A stretch of 53,782 nt of DNA from Lachnospiraceae bacterium (GCA_017443065.1 JAFSPF010000015.1:1-53782), one strand, 5' to 3'; positions 23,143 through 32,281 are shown, counted from the stretch's first letter. Program-made: numbers and translations. Notes: generated from the sequence alone by a model not told the origin.

Positions 23143-24201
23143 TTATCTGCCGGCCCCGCCGGTCTCGTCTTCGGGATCAAAAAAGACATCCTGCACACGA
23201 CAGAAAATCTCCGGCAGGGGGGCCTGAAAACGCCTTCCGCTCATCGCCTTCAGTGACCCCGTCACTTCTTCCGGAAAGGTGAGGCTTTCGCTGTGCAAGA
23301 GCTGCGTCCGCAGACCGAAGCGCTCCCGCATCCGGCGGTTGATTCCGGGATCCCCGTACTTTGTATCTCCCAGCACCGGGAAGCCTTTGTCCGAAAGCTG
23401 TGCACGGAGCTGATGCGATTTCCCGTCCAGAAGCGTCAGGCGCATCATGCTGATTTTTTCTGCACGGTTGATATACAGGGGGATGGCCCGCATCCGTTCC
23501 CTGCACGCCTCAGCGCCCGGAATCTGATCTTCCCGCAAGGAGACGGTGTTTTTCGCATGGTCCTTGACAATCGCCTTTGTTGCGGAAAATGCCTCCTCCG
23601 CGCATCCCGAGACAATCGCAAGATAATCCTTTCGTAAACCGCCGCCTTGCTGCAGCGAAGCAAACTCCCTTGCGGCGGAAAGTGTTTTTACGCATACCAT
23701 GAGACCACTGGTGCCGCGGTCAAGCCGGTTTGCCACGGAGGGACGGAATTGTCCAAGCTGCGCTTCATCCATCTTCCCGTTTTCCAGAAGGTATCCGACG
23801 ATCCATTCGTTGACGGAAAGATCGTTTCCGCCTGCCCTCTGTGAAAGAATGCCCGCCGGTTTGTTCAACAGCATCAGCGCGTCATCCTCATACACGATGC
23901 GAATCCCGGCTCCTGCGTCTCCTCTCAGAACGGCGAAGGCCTTCGCGAAGCGTTCCGTCTCTTCTGTAATTCTCTGCGCGGACTTTGAAAACCTGTCAAT
24001 GGTTTCTTCGGAAAGGTACAATGTGATTTCATCACCCGTGCGTACCCGGTACGCGCCTTCACTGCGTCCGTCATTTACGACAATATTCTTTTTCCGCAGC
24101 ATCTTGTGAAAGAATGCCTGCGTTGCCTCCGGCAGCAGGTTGCGAAGTACATGATCCAGACGTCTTCCGTCCTCTGATGAATCCACCGTAATCTTACGCA
24201 A
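23143..24201 (-). CDS. RluA-family pseudouridine synthase
   Basis: A 352-residue enzyme that isomerises specific uridines in RNA, probably 23S rRNA. It has an S4 RNA-binding domain at the N-terminus (about 1-60: GRRLDHVLRNLLPEATQAFF), then the catalytic domain with LLNKPAGILS, the catalytic Asp of NRLDRGTSGLMV and, later, LLDGKSHQLRAQLSDKGFP. The start is uncertain: TTG 24201 has GGAAAGG only 2 bases away, an in-frame stop lies just upstream, and a GTG five codons in is an alternative. Which uridine it modifies cannot be told from sequence alone. Confidence 0.9.
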   Translation of the reverse strand: MRKITVDSSEDGRRLDHVLRNLLPEATQAFFHKMLRKKNIVVNDGRSEGAYRVRTGDEITLYLSEETIDRFSKSAQRITEETERFAKAFAVLRGDAGAGIRIVYEDDALMLLNKPAGILSQRAGGNDLSVNEWIVGYLLENGKMDEAQLGQFRPSVANRLDRGTSGLMVCVKTLSAAREFASLQQGGGLRKDYLAIVSGCAEEAFSATKAIVKDHAKNTVSLREDQIPGAEACRERMRAIPLYINRAEKISMMRLTLLDGKSHQLRAQLSDKGFPVLGDTKYGDPGINRRMRERFGLRTQLLHSESLTFPEEVTGSLKAMSGRRFQAPLPEIFCRVQDVFFDPEDETGGAGR

Positions 24202-24240
24202 AACCTTTCCGCAGCCTCATCCTTTCCCCGCAAAACAACA

Positions 24241-24267
24241 CCGGGAACCGCCTGTGCGATACCCGGC
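24241..24267 (-). terminator. Possible terminator after rsuA-type gene
   Basis: CCGGG (24241-24245) and CCCGG (24262-24266), with an imperfect inner stem, can form a hairpin. On the minus strand it is followed by TGTTGTTTT, a weak U-tract. It would separate the RsuA-family gene from the RluA-family gene. Confidence 0.4.
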
Positions 24268-24294
24268 TGTATGCGACCGTTCCTGTTCCTCTTA

Positions 24295-25026
24295 TTACCT
24301 ACCGCCGCCGTCCTTCAGCGCCGTGATTTCCGTGGCCGAAAGATAACGGAAGGTACCCGGCGGAAGCGTCGGGTCCAGCTCCAGCGGCCCCATGGAAAGG
24401 CGTTTCAGATAAACCACCTCATTCCCCACCGCATGGAGCATCCGCTTGATCTGGTGGAAACGGCCTTCGTGAATGATCAGCTCGATCACGGGACAGCCCT
24501 TCTCATCCTCCGGAAGGCGTCTCGCACGCGCGGGCAGGGTCTTCGTCTCGTCGCCGATCTCCACCCCTTCCTCCAGCCGGCGAAGGGCCTCGTCAGACAG
24601 CGCGGACTTCAGATGCACCTCATAGCGCTTGTCCACCTTTTTGGAGGGGGCGATCAGCTGATGAATCAAAGGACCGTCGTCCGTCAGGAGCAGCAGTCCC
24701 TCGGTATCCTTATCCAGACGTCCCGCGGGCGAAAGACCGCGCACGGGAACATTTTTTAAAAGGCCGATCACGGTTTTGGAAAGGCCGTCCTTGGTCGCGG
24801 AGACAACGCCGGCGGGTTTGTTCAGCATGATGTAGCGCTGCTTGCTGTACTCCAGCTTCTTGTCATCAAAGAAGACGGTATCCTGTTCCGGATCCAGATG
24901 CTCCTCTCCCCTGGTGACAACCGCTTCCCCGATGCGCACGCGGCCTTCGCGGATGTATTCCTTGATCTGCTTGCGCGAACCGATATGCACATCCGCCAGA
25001 TACCGGTCCAGTCTGATCGAGCCCAT
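24295..25026 (-). CDS. RsuA-family pseudouridine synthase
   Basis: A 243-residue enzyme. The S4 domain opens with IRLDRYLADVHIGSRKQIKE and continues to about residue 60. The catalytic domain has RYIMLNKPAGVVSATKDGLS, the catalytic Asp of AGRLDKDTEGLLLLTDDG and the tail IHEGRFHQIKRMLHAVGNEV. The sequence fits the RsuA/RluB/RluE group, which modifies 16S or 23S rRNA; the exact target is not decidable here. GGGGAGAGG precedes ATG 25026. It follows the coiled-coil gene by 27 bases, so it is likely read from the rsmD/coaD side. Confidence 0.93.
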   Translation of the reverse strand: MGSIRLDRYLADVHIGSRKQIKEYIREGRVRIGEAVVTRGEEHLDPEQDTVFFDDKKLEYSKQRYIMLNKPAGVVSATKDGLSKTVIGLLKNVPVRGLSPAGRLDKDTEGLLLLTDDGPLIHQLIAPSKKVDKRYEVHLKSALSDEALRRLEEGVEIGDETKTLPARARRLPEDEKGCPVIELIIHEGRFHQIKRMLHAVGNEVVYLKRLSMGPLELDPTLPPGTFRYLSATEITALKDGGGR

Positions 25027-25053
25027 GAACTGCCTCTCCCCCGAAACTTTCCT

Positions 25054-25899
25054 TTATTCCGCTTCGGAAGCGTCAGACGCGTCCGCCCCGGATACGTCTT
25101 CCTTCACTTCCTCTTTCGGCTCCTCCGCTTCCGCTTTTGCTTCCCCGGAAGTCTCCTCCGCCTGATCCGCCTTGTCCGTCGCTTCCTTTTCCTCTTCCGC
25201 AGCCTCCAGGGAGCGTGACCTCCTCAGGAACTTCCCCCTGGAGCGTTTTTCGCTTTTATTGCCGGGCACAGACGCCGCGGATTTCTGTTCCGGACCGGCG
25301 GACGTGCCGGACGCTGCGGGCGTGACGGAGGCGGTATCCTCCTTCTCCTCCCGGGGTTCCGTCTGCGGCGGCGTCAGCGCCGAGCGGTTCTGCTTCACCG
25401 TGTCACGGAAGGAGGTGAAGTCATCCAGCAATCCCTTCAGGTGATCGTTTGTCGTGTCGATCGAGGCCTGCAGGGTCTTTTCGACATTTTCCAGAAGGGA
25501 GTCCGTGTAACGGACCGCCGCCTCCTTCATGCCGTTGGACTCCGTCTGCGCGTCATCCAAAATTCCGCGTGCCTGCTCCGCGGCGGAATTGATGACCTCT
25601 CCCGCCTGCTCATAGGCCTGCCGCATGACCTCATGCTCATTGATCAGCTCATTGCGGCGCAGCTGTGCGTCATCGATCAGCGTATGCGCCTTCTGTCTGG
25701 CGTCGTCCAGGATCGCGTCCTTGTTATTCAGGATGGCCTGGTATTTTTTGATCTCATCCGGAATCAGATTCCGGAGCTCCCGGAGCTTCCCGTCCAGAAT
25801 CTTTTTATCCACGATGATGCTCGATTTGGAAAGCGGCTGAAATTTACACCCGTCCAGATAATCCTCAATTTCGTCTATGACATGCTCAAGCTTACTCAT
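25054..25899 (-). CDS. Coiled-coil protein following coaD, function unknown
   Basis: A 281-residue protein from ATG 25899 (GGGAGGGATC upstream). The N-terminal 30 residues (MSKLEHVIDEIEDYLDGCKF) resemble a short helical anchor. Residues about 45-180 are a long predicted coiled coil with heptads (ILDDARQKAHTLIDDAQLRR) like ATP synthase b subunits and DivIVA-type proteins. The C-terminal 100 residues are disordered, Glu/Lys/Ala-rich and acidic, with a basic patch KRSRGKFLRRSRS near 220. No signal peptide. Homologues are regularly found after coaD in Lachnospiraceae, from memory; a cell-division or envelope scaffolding role is a guess. It overlaps coaD by 8 bases. Confidence 0.8.
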   Translation of the reverse strand: MSKLEHVIDEIEDYLDGCKFQPLSKSSIIVDKKILDGKLRELRNLIPDEIKKYQAILNNKDAILDDARQKAHTLIDDAQLRRNELINEHEVMRQAYEQAGEVINSAAEQARGILDDAQTESNGMKEAAVRYTDSLLENVEKTLQASIDTTNDHLKGLLDDFTSFRDTVKQNRSALTPPQTEPREEKEDTASVTPAASGTSAGPEQKSAASVPGNKSEKRSRGKFLRRSRSLEAAEEEKEATDKADQAEETSGEAKAEAEEPKEEVKEDVSGADASDASEAE

Positions 25900-26386
25900 G
25901 ATCCCTCCCCCTGTACTTCTCATGAAGCGCTTTGGCAACGAACTCCGGCACCAGAAGCGAGACATCCCCGCCGTAGCTGGCGATCTCCTTTGCCACGGAG
26001 CTGCTGACGTAGGAATAGTTGAGGCTGGTCGTCAGAAAGACCGTATCCACCTTTCCCTGTGACAGCGCCTTGTTCGTCTGTGCACTCTGCAGTTCGTAAT
26101 CAAAATCCGTCACGGCCCTGAGACCACGGATGCAGATGCGGATATCCCTCTTGATACAGTAATCGATCAGCAGCCCTCCGTGGACATCCACCTCCACGTT
26201 TTCCGCGTCCGCCGTCACGGTTTCGATCATTTTAACACGTTCCTCCACCGAAAACAACGAACGCTTGGCGCTGTTGTTCATGACCACGATGATCACGCGC
26301 TCAAACATCCGGGAGGCGCGGCGGATGATATCGACGTGGCCGTTTGTCACGGGGTCAAAGCTGCCCGGGTAGATTGCTGTCCGCAT
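25892..26386 (-). CDS. coaD: Phosphopantetheine adenylyltransferase
   Basis: A 164-residue enzyme for the penultimate step of coenzyme A synthesis, transferring AMP to phosphopantetheine. The nucleotidyltransferase motif is YPGSFDPVTNGHVDII with the TNGH His. CIRGLRAVTDFDYELQ and SSSVAKEIASYGGDVS are family marks near the C-terminus. ATG 26386 (MRTAIYPGSF) follows GAGGGGATAGGG directly. The upstream gene rsmD ends inside it, overlapping by 32 bases, an unusual extent for a different frame but the family pair rsmD-coaD is very often adjacent. Confidence 0.96.
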   Translation of the reverse strand: MRTAIYPGSFDPVTNGHVDIIRRASRMFERVIIVVMNNSAKRSLFSVEERVKMIETVTADAENVEVDVHGGLLIDYCIKRDIRICIRGLRAVTDFDYELQSAQTNKALSQGKVDTVFLTTSLNYSYVSSSVAKEIASYGGDVSLLVPEFVAKALHEKYRGRDHE

Positions 26387-26939
26387 CCCTATCCCCTCTC
26401 TGCAGAAACACATGCTTGTTATGTTTGTAGGTTTTCTCTTTTATTATACGAAAGCCCCGCGAAAGCGCAAAGGAAAAATCCTCCTCCTTCTCACTCTCCG
26501 CGATCAGCAGGGTGAACGGCGTGACAAAGGGGGCTTCCGAAAGCGCACACAGCGCGGGCCGGTACAGCCCCTTGTCATAGGGCGGATCCAGATACACAAG
26601 ATCCACCGCCTCCTCCCTGATCCTGGACAGCGTCCGGATCACGTCCGAACGGAGCACCGTCGCCTTCTCCGTATATCCCGTCGTCTTCAGGTTCTCAATG
26701 ATGCACTTCACCGCCCGCGGATTCTGTTCAAAGAAATATGCCTTTTCCGCACCGCGGGAAAGCGCCTCGATCCCGATCGCGCCGCTCCCCGCAAACAGAT
26801 CCACGAAGATGCTGCCGGGAACGGAGCTGCGCAGCATGTTAAACAGGGTCTCGCGGATGCTGTCCGCCGTGGGCCTCGTATCCTTCCCTTCCGGCGCAAG
26901 GAGCTTGAAATGCCGCTTCTCTCCCCCGATCACGCGCAT
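26355..26939 (-). CDS. rsmD: 16S rRNA (guanine966-N2)-methyltransferase
   Basis: A 194-residue SAM-dependent methyltransferase for G966 of 16S rRNA. SAM-binding motif VDLFAGSGAIGIEALSRGA lies at about 46-64, and the catalytic motif DPPYD at about 116-120. The N-terminus MRVIGGEKRHFKLLAP and RPTADSIRETLFNML are standard. The C-terminus is longer by about ten residues than in close relatives, which is why it overlaps coaD by 32 bases. AAGGGG lies just before ATG 26939, inside the end of parC; parC's stop is 6 bases upstream. Confidence 0.95.
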   Translation of the reverse strand: MRVIGGEKRHFKLLAPEGKDTRPTADSIRETLFNMLRSSVPGSIFVDLFAGSGAIGIEALSRGAEKAYFFEQNPRAVKCIIENLKTTGYTEKATVLRSDVIRTLSRIREEAVDLVYLDPPYDKGLYRPALCALSEAPFVTPFTLLIAESEKEEDFSFALSRGFRIIKEKTYKHNKHVFLQRGDRDADSNLPGQL

Positions 26940-26945
26940 GCCGGC

Positions 26946-29192
26946 CTACCCCTTTTTGCTGCCCTTCGCATCCCTTGCCGTGATTTTGATGCTGTTGAGC
27001 GCAAGGGTCTTGCCGCTTGCCGTTTCGACACTCTGCGTATCAATGTCTTCCAGATAATACACCCGGCGGACCTCGTCATCCTTGCCGAGCTTCATGCCGC
27101 GGACGCCGAGCGCCGCCTTATGCTTTTCCGGAATGCTTTCAATCTCAAAGCGCAGGAAAAAGCCGTCCTTCGATTCCAGGACGATCGTCTTCTGCGTGTT
27201 GATCGCCATGACGGAGACGACCGCATCCCCCTCCGACAGCGTACAGGCCAGCACCGTATGACGACTCACCTCAAATTCCCCGCCGGAGACCTGCTTGATC
27301 ATGCCCTGCTTCGTCACGAAGACCAGACGGTAGAGATTCAGCTGCGACTGCGAGGCCGCGTAAATGATCTGCTCCGTCGCGGAATTGTAATTGGAGACAT
27401 TGTCAATCGGAACGCCCTTGTCACGCAGCTTCCCCTGCGGCAGATCCGAGGCCTTGAAGGTATGAAGCTGCCCCGTATCCGTAAAGATGCAGATCTTGCC
27501 GGTGTTCTTGCAGATAAAGCCGTAGGCGAAATCCCCCCGGACCGCGTCGATGTTTTTTTCGTATGTGCTGACATCGATCGTCTTGGCATAGCCGAAGCGG
27601 TCCATCAGGAAGACGACATCCATCTCCTCCACCGGCTTCTCCTCGTACACCGCTTCCTCGAAATTGCCGATCTCCGTCCGGCGCTTTTCGCCGTAGGCTT
27701 TTTTGATCGCGGCAAGATCATCCGCGATCACGCGGGACATGGAGGTGCGCTCCTCCAAAATGTCCTCATAGCGGTAGATGTTGGCGACCGTTTCCTCATG
27801 CTGCTTCACCAGCGCCTCGATCTCCAGGCCGATCAGGCGGTAGAGGCGCATCTCTAAGATCGCGTCCGCCTGCTTCTCCGTAAAGAGGAGCTGCGCCGCC
27901 ATCACCTTGGATTCGCGGGATTTGAATTTGATGCCGATCGTCGTGCCCTTGACGAGGCAGTCCTTTGCCATCTGGCGCGTCTCGGAGCCGCGCAGGATCT
28001 CGATGATCAGATCGATCACGTTGCAGGCCTTGATCAGGCCCTCCTGCACCTCCTTGCGCTCCCGTTCCTTTTCGAGCAGCGTCGTGTATTTGCGCGTGGC
28101 AAGCGCAAACTGGAATTCCACATGCGCCGCGATGATGTCACGCAAAGACATCGTCTCCGGGCGGCCGTCATGGATGGCCAGCATGTTGACCCCGAAGGTG
28201 TCCTCCAGCTTGGTCTTCTTGTAAAGGAGATTGGTGAAGTTCTCCACGTCCGTGTCTTTTTTCAGCTCGATGACAATGCGGACGCCCTCCTTGGAGGTCT
28301 GGTTGGAAATATCGATGACGTCATTCGTGATGCGGTTTTCCTGCAGGGCCGCGACATCCGCGCAGAATTTTCCGATGCCCGCGCCGATCATGGTGTAGGG
28401 AATCTCCGTGATTACCAGATTGATGTGGCCGTTTTTGAGTTTCTCTGTCGTGACCTTCCCGCGGATGCGGATCTTGCCCTCGCCGGTTTCGTAAATCGCC
28501 TTCAGATCATCCTTGTTGATCACGATGCCGCCGGTCGGGAAGTCCGGACCCTTCACGTATTTCATGAGCTGTTTGCTGCTCAGGGTATCGTTTTCAAGGA
28601 AGGCGATCTCCGCATCGATCACCTCCTTTAAGTTATGCGGCGGCGTGTTTGTCGCCATGCCGACGGCAATGCCCTCGGAGCCGTTGATGAGGAAGTTCGG
28701 GACGCGCACGGGCAGAACGCTCGGCTCCCGCTCCGTCTCATCAAAATTCGGCACAAAGTCCACGACGTCCTTGTCCAGGTCCGCGAGGAAGTATTCCTGC
28801 GTGATCTGCTTCAGCCTTGCCTCGGTATAGCGCATGGCGGCCTGCTCGTCGCCCTCGATCGTGCCGAAGTTGCCGTGCCCGTCCACGAGCGGCAGTCCCT
28901 TCTTAAAGCCCTGCGCCATCACCACGAGGGAGTCATAAATGGAAGAATCGCCGTGCGGATGGTACTTGCCCATCGTGTCGCCGACGATACGTGCGCTCTT
29001 GCGGTACGGGCGGTCATAGCGCAGTCCCAGCTCATGCATGTCATAGAGCACGCGCCGCTGCACGGGCTTTAAGCCGTCGCGCACATCGGGCAGGGCCCTC
29101 GACACAATGACCGACATCGCATAATCGATGTAGGACTTGCGCATCACATCGCTGTATTCCGTACGGATAATATTATTTTCGTGCTGAATCAA
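26946..29192 (-). CDS. parC: DNA topoisomerase IV subunit A (ParC-type)
   Basis: A 748-residue type II topoisomerase A subunit that cuts and rejoins DNA; catalytic Tyr122 in AMRYTEARL. The quinolone region HPHGDSSIYDS has Ser83 and Asp87, the drug-sensitive state. The C-terminal beta-pinwheel is present but the GyrA box (QRRGGKG) is replaced by a sequence like GKLRDKGVPID, and the protein is about 80-100 residues shorter than GyrA, which points to the topo IV type. Start is TTG 29192 with GGAG nearby. A GNAT gene separates it from the B subunit. Naming as ParC rather than a second GyrA is inferred. Confidence 0.85.
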   Translation of the reverse strand: MIQHENNIIRTEYSDVMRKSYIDYAMSVIVSRALPDVRDGLKPVQRRVLYDMHELGLRYDRPYRKSARIVGDTMGKYHPHGDSSIYDSLVVMAQGFKKGLPLVDGHGNFGTIEGDEQAAMRYTEARLKQITQEYFLADLDKDVVDFVPNFDETEREPSVLPVRVPNFLINGSEGIAVGMATNTPPHNLKEVIDAEIAFLENDTLSSKQLMKYVKGPDFPTGGIVINKDDLKAIYETGEGKIRIRGKVTTEKLKNGHINLVITEIPYTMIGAGIGKFCADVAALQENRITNDVIDISNQTSKEGVRIVIELKKDTDVENFTNLLYKKTKLEDTFGVNMLAIHDGRPETMSLRDIIAAHVEFQFALATRKYTTLLEKERERKEVQEGLIKACNVIDLIIEILRGSETRQMAKDCLVKGTTIGIKFKSRESKVMAAQLLFTEKQADAILEMRLYRLIGLEIEALVKQHEETVANIYRYEDILEERTSMSRVIADDLAAIKKAYGEKRRTEIGNFEEAVYEEKPVEEMDVVFLMDRFGYAKTIDVSTYEKNIDAVRGDFAYGFICKNTGKICIFTDTGQLHTFKASDLPQGKLRDKGVPIDNVSNYNSATEQIIYAASQSQLNLYRLVFVTKQGMIKQVSGGEFEVSRHTVLACTLSEGDAVVSVMAINTQKTIVLESKDGFFLRFEIESIPEKHKAALGVRGMKLGKDDEVRRVYYLEDIDTQSVETASGKTLALNSIKITARDAKGSKKG

Positions 29193-29261
29193 AACTCTCC
29201 GCTCCTCAACAATAAAATTCCCCTCAGGTCCGCGGCGGATCCGCGCACCGGCCCTTCACGG

Positions 29262-30092
29262 TCAGGACAGGCCGACCGTGCAGATCGTGTCCCTCCGGAC
29301 AAAGCCCAGCTTCTCATAGCAGGCATTGGAGGGCGCATAGGAGGCGTCCGCGTAAAGCGTCGCAGTCTCCTCTCCCTGCAGGATCTCCTTGGTCACCTCT
29401 CCGACCAGATGGGAGGCATAGCCCTTGCGCCGCGCCTCCGGCAGCGTCACGACATTCGTCAGGGATTCCGAGCCGTTGCCGTTATCCGAGGCCGCGCACA
29501 TGGCGACTGCCCTGCCGTCCTTGTCCTTCCAGAAGAAGAGGCGCCCGGCGTAGATATGCACCTCCGCCTTCTGACGGTAGGTCGCCTCGTCCGATTTGTC
29601 CAGTCCCGTTTCGTTATGGAAGAGGATGAACATCTTCACGGCTTCCTCGATATCCTCCTCCGTGCAGATATGAAACGAACCGTCGGCTTCCTTTTCCGGC
29701 GTCTTCAGTTCCTTGCATTCATAGGCATTGAGCCGCATGCTGATGCTCAGCTCCACGCCGTCCTTTGCGGCCTGCGCAATCAGGTGCTTTGCGGCATGCT
29801 CCGTCAGATTGACCGAGAAGAAATTGCCCTGCTCCGTCACTCGGTCCCATTTGGCGATCTCCGGCTGTAAGATGTGCCAGAGCGCGTCCACCTCCTCTTC
29901 CGTCGCCTCCTCCTTTGTCCAGTACCAGATCGGGAAGGGATAGGCGGAATGACAGAGGATAAAGGAATGGTCATCCGTCATCGTCATCCGGCAGGGCGTG
30001 CGCAGGATCCTGGTCAGGACCGTGTAACGGCAGTCATCTGCGGGAATCAGGGCGGCAAGATCGGGACAGGGGGTCTTTCGGACGAGTCTCAT
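29262..30092 (-). CDS. GNAT-family N-acetyltransferase
   Basis: A 276-residue protein. The C-terminal half has the GNAT acetyl-CoA site, EARRKGYASHLVGEVTKEIL (Arg-x-x-Gly-x-Ala), preceded by a strand with ESLTNVVTLP. Residues 1-130 are less conserved and probably a second GNAT-like or substrate-binding lobe. ATG 30092 has AAGGAG 7 bases upstream; the frame continues a few codons further to 30116 without a site. It sits between parE and parC in the same direction. The acceptor substrate is unknown; the position suggests only co-transcription. Confidence 0.85.
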   Translation of the reverse strand: MRLVRKTPCPDLAALIPADDCRYTVLTRILRTPCRMTMTDDHSFILCHSAYPFPIWYWTKEEATEEEVDALWHILQPEIAKWDRVTEQGNFFSVNLTEHAAKHLIAQAAKDGVELSISMRLNAYECKELKTPEKEADGSFHICTEEDIEEAVKMFILFHNETGLDKSDEATYRQKAEVHIYAGRLFFWKDKDGRAVAMCAASDNGNGSESLTNVVTLPEARRKGYASHLVGEVTKEILQGEETATLYADASYAPSNACYEKLGFVRRDTICTVGLS

Positions 30093-30112
30093 GGGAAATC
30101 TCCTTGCTGTGA

Positions 30113-30199
30113 GCACTTAGTGACCGTCCTTTGGTCACTTACGTGCGAACGTACATCCTGACACTTGGTGAGGTTCTGTCGAACCTAGTGTCGGGATGT
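30113..30199. repeat. Two stem-loops in the parE-GNAT spacer
   Basis: Hairpin 1: AGTGACC (30119-30125) with GGTCACT (30133-30139), extended by GCAC/GTGC (30113-30116 with 30143-30146). Hairpin 2: ACATCC-GACACT-AGGTTC (30153-30176) with GAACCT-AGTGTC-GGATGT (30181-30199), nearly perfect. There is no T-tract, so these are not ordinary terminators. The spacer of 139 bp holds no gene. Confidence 0.65.
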
Positions 30200-30231
30200 T
30201 TCCTTATGTTTCCTTTTGTTACCTATGTTCC

Positions 30232-32169
30232 TTAAGCATCAATGCTTGCTTCACGGGCATTCGCGTAAATGAACTCCTTGCGGGGCGGAACCGCGCTCCC
30301 CATGAGCAGCTCCGTCACCTGCGATGCGCTTCTGGCATCCTCGATCCGTACCGCCTTCATCATCCGGCGCTTCGGGTCCAGGGTCGTCTCCCAGAGCTGT
30401 TCCGCATCCATCTCGCCCAGTCCCTTGTAGCGCTGCAGCGTGAAGGGACCCTTATGCGTCTTGCGGTATTTTGCCAGCGCCGCATCATCATACAGATACT
30501 CCTCCTCTCCCTTGGAGGGGATCGCCTTGTACAGCGGCGGCATGGCAATATACACATGGCCTTCGTAAATCAGCTCCGGCATGAAGCGGTAAAAGAGCGT
30601 CAGCAGAAGGGTCGCGATATGCGCCCCGTCCACGTCCGCGTCCGCCATAATGATTATCTTATCATATTTTAACTTGGAAATGTCAAAATCATTGCCGAAA
30701 CCTTCCGAAAAGCCGCAGCCGAAGGCATTGATCATGGTTTTGATCTCCGCGTTCGCCAGCACCTTGTCGATGGAGGCCTTTTCCACGTTTAAGATCTTGC
30801 CGCGGATGGGCAAAATCGCCTGGAATTCGCGGTTGCGGCCCATCTTGGCGCTGCCGCCGGCGGAATCCCCCTCCACGATGAAGATCTCGCATTTGGAGGC
30901 ATCCTTGGAGATGCAGTTGGACAGCTTGCCGTTGGAGTCAAAGCTGTATTTCTGCTTCGTCAGGAGGTTCGTCTTCGCCTTCTCCTCCGTTTTGCGGATC
31001 TTTGCCGCCTTCTCCGCGCAGGAGATGATCTTTTTCACCGTGTCCAGATTGCGGTCAAAGAAGCGCGTGATTTCATCGCCGCAGACCTTACTGACGACCT
31101 TCGCCGCGTCCTGATTATCCAGCTTGGTTTTCGTCTGTCCCTCGAAGCGCGGGTCCGGATGCTTGATGGAGATGATGGCGGTCATTCCGTTGCGCACGTC
31201 TGCGCCCGTGAAGTTCGCGTCCTTGTCCTTGATCGCGCCGGTCTGGCGGGCATACTGGTTCAGGATCGTGGTGAAGACGGTCTTGAAGCCGGTTAAGTGC
31301 GTGCCGCCCTCGGCGTTATAGATGTTGTTACAGAAGCCCAGGACCTCTTCGTGGAATTCGTTGACGTACTGGAAGGCGCATTCGACCTCGATCCCCTCGC
31401 TGATCCCCTTGAAATACACGGGCTCCGTCACGGTCTCCTTCGTCTTGTTCAGCTCCTTGATGTAGCCGACAATGCCGTCCGGCTCATGGAAGGTCTCTTT
31501 GACCTCCTCTTCGCCACGTTTGTCCACGAAATAAATCGTCAGTTCCGGGTTGAGATAGGCCGTCTCATGCAGGCGGCTCATGACATCGTCTTCCTTAAAC
31601 CGCGTCCGGTCGAAGATCGTGTCGTCCGGCGTGAAGTTGACCCTTGTGCCGGTTTTCTTCGCTTTCCCGACGACGGGAAGAAGCCCTTCCTTCGTCAGCT
31701 CCGTCGTGGGCTTGCCGCGTTCATAGGAATCCTCATAAACCTTGCCGTCCCGCATGACCTGCACGGTAAGCCTGCGCGAGAGCGCGTTCACGACCGAAGA
31801 GCCCACGCCGTGCAGGCCGCCGGAGGTCTTATAGGCCTCATTGTCAAACTTGCCGCCGGCATGCAGCAGCGTAAAGACGACGCGCGCGGCGCTGATCCCC
31901 TGCGTCGGATGCTTGTCCACGGGGATGCCGCGGCCGTTGTCCTCCACCGTGGCGGACCCGTCCTCTTCCAATGTGACCGTGATTTCCGAACAATGCCCCG
32001 CCAGATGCTCATCCACGGCATTGTCCACGATTTCATAGATTAAATGATTTAAGCCTCTGGTCGATACGCTCCCGATATACATGCCGGGGCGCATCCGCAC
32101 CGCCTCAAGCCCCTCTAAAACCGTGATCGATGAGGCGCCGTAATTCTCCTGTCCCTTATTTGCAGCCAT
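30232..32169 (-). CDS. parE: DNA topoisomerase IV subunit B (ParE-type)
   Basis: A 645-residue ATPase subunit that drives strand passage with ParC. The GHKL ATPase opens with ITVLEGLEAVRMRPGMYIGS, and has EIVDNAVDEHLAGHC and GGLHGVGSSVVNAL. The Toprim domain has EGDSAGGSAKMGRNREFQAI, then MADADVDGAHIATLLL. ATG 32169 (MAANKGQENYGASS) is preferred; AAGGGGGAG is about 12 bases away. An upstream in-frame ATG (MSEKGEK) lacks a site. Its own promoter lies at 32208-32236. Type (ParE or GyrB) is inferred from its partner. Confidence 0.88.
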   Translation of the reverse strand: MAANKGQENYGASSITVLEGLEAVRMRPGMYIGSVSTRGLNHLIYEIVDNAVDEHLAGHCSEITVTLEEDGSATVEDNGRGIPVDKHPTQGISAARVVFTLLHAGGKFDNEAYKTSGGLHGVGSSVVNALSRRLTVQVMRDGKVYEDSYERGKPTTELTKEGLLPVVGKAKKTGTRVNFTPDDTIFDRTRFKEDDVMSRLHETAYLNPELTIYFVDKRGEEEVKETFHEPDGIVGYIKELNKTKETVTEPVYFKGISEGIEVECAFQYVNEFHEEVLGFCNNIYNAEGGTHLTGFKTVFTTILNQYARQTGAIKDKDANFTGADVRNGMTAIISIKHPDPRFEGQTKTKLDNQDAAKVVSKVCGDEITRFFDRNLDTVKKIISCAEKAAKIRKTEEKAKTNLLTKQKYSFDSNGKLSNCISKDASKCEIFIVEGDSAGGSAKMGRNREFQAILPIRGKILNVEKASIDKVLANAEIKTMINAFGCGFSEGFGNDFDISKLKYDKIIIMADADVDGAHIATLLLTLFYRFMPELIYEGHVYIAMPPLYKAIPSKGEEEYLYDDAALAKYRKTHKGPFTLQRYKGLGEMDAEQLWETTLDPKRRMMKAVRIEDARSASQVTELLMGSAVPPRKEFIYANAREASIDA

Positions 32170-32207
32170 GAAAAACGATTTCTCCCCCTTTTCGGACATA
32201 ATAATGT

Positions 32208-32236
32208 ATTTTATCAAATAAACGGAGAGAATACAA
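32208..32236 (-). promoter_or_regulatory. Promoter of the parE-GNAT-parC operon
   Basis: On the minus strand TTGTAT (complement of 32231-32236), a 17-bp spacer and TAAAAT (complement of 32208-32213). Transcription would start near 32201, about 30 bases before the parE start. Confidence 0.6.
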
Positions 32237-32281
32237 CATTTTGATTTTTGCGCCATGGCGCACACAAGATCTTCCTGTTTC

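Noticed and set aside
26412-27857. 481-codon open frame on the plus strand
   Set aside because: It lies antisense to rsmD and parC, both certain. Its protein is His/Arg/Leu-rich without domain signs, as expected from the opposite strand of GC-rich genes.
32250-32263. Palindrome TGCGCCATGGCGCA as a terminator after the YolD-like gene
   Set aside because: No loop of normal size and no T-tract in the transcribed direction; probably chance or a protein site.
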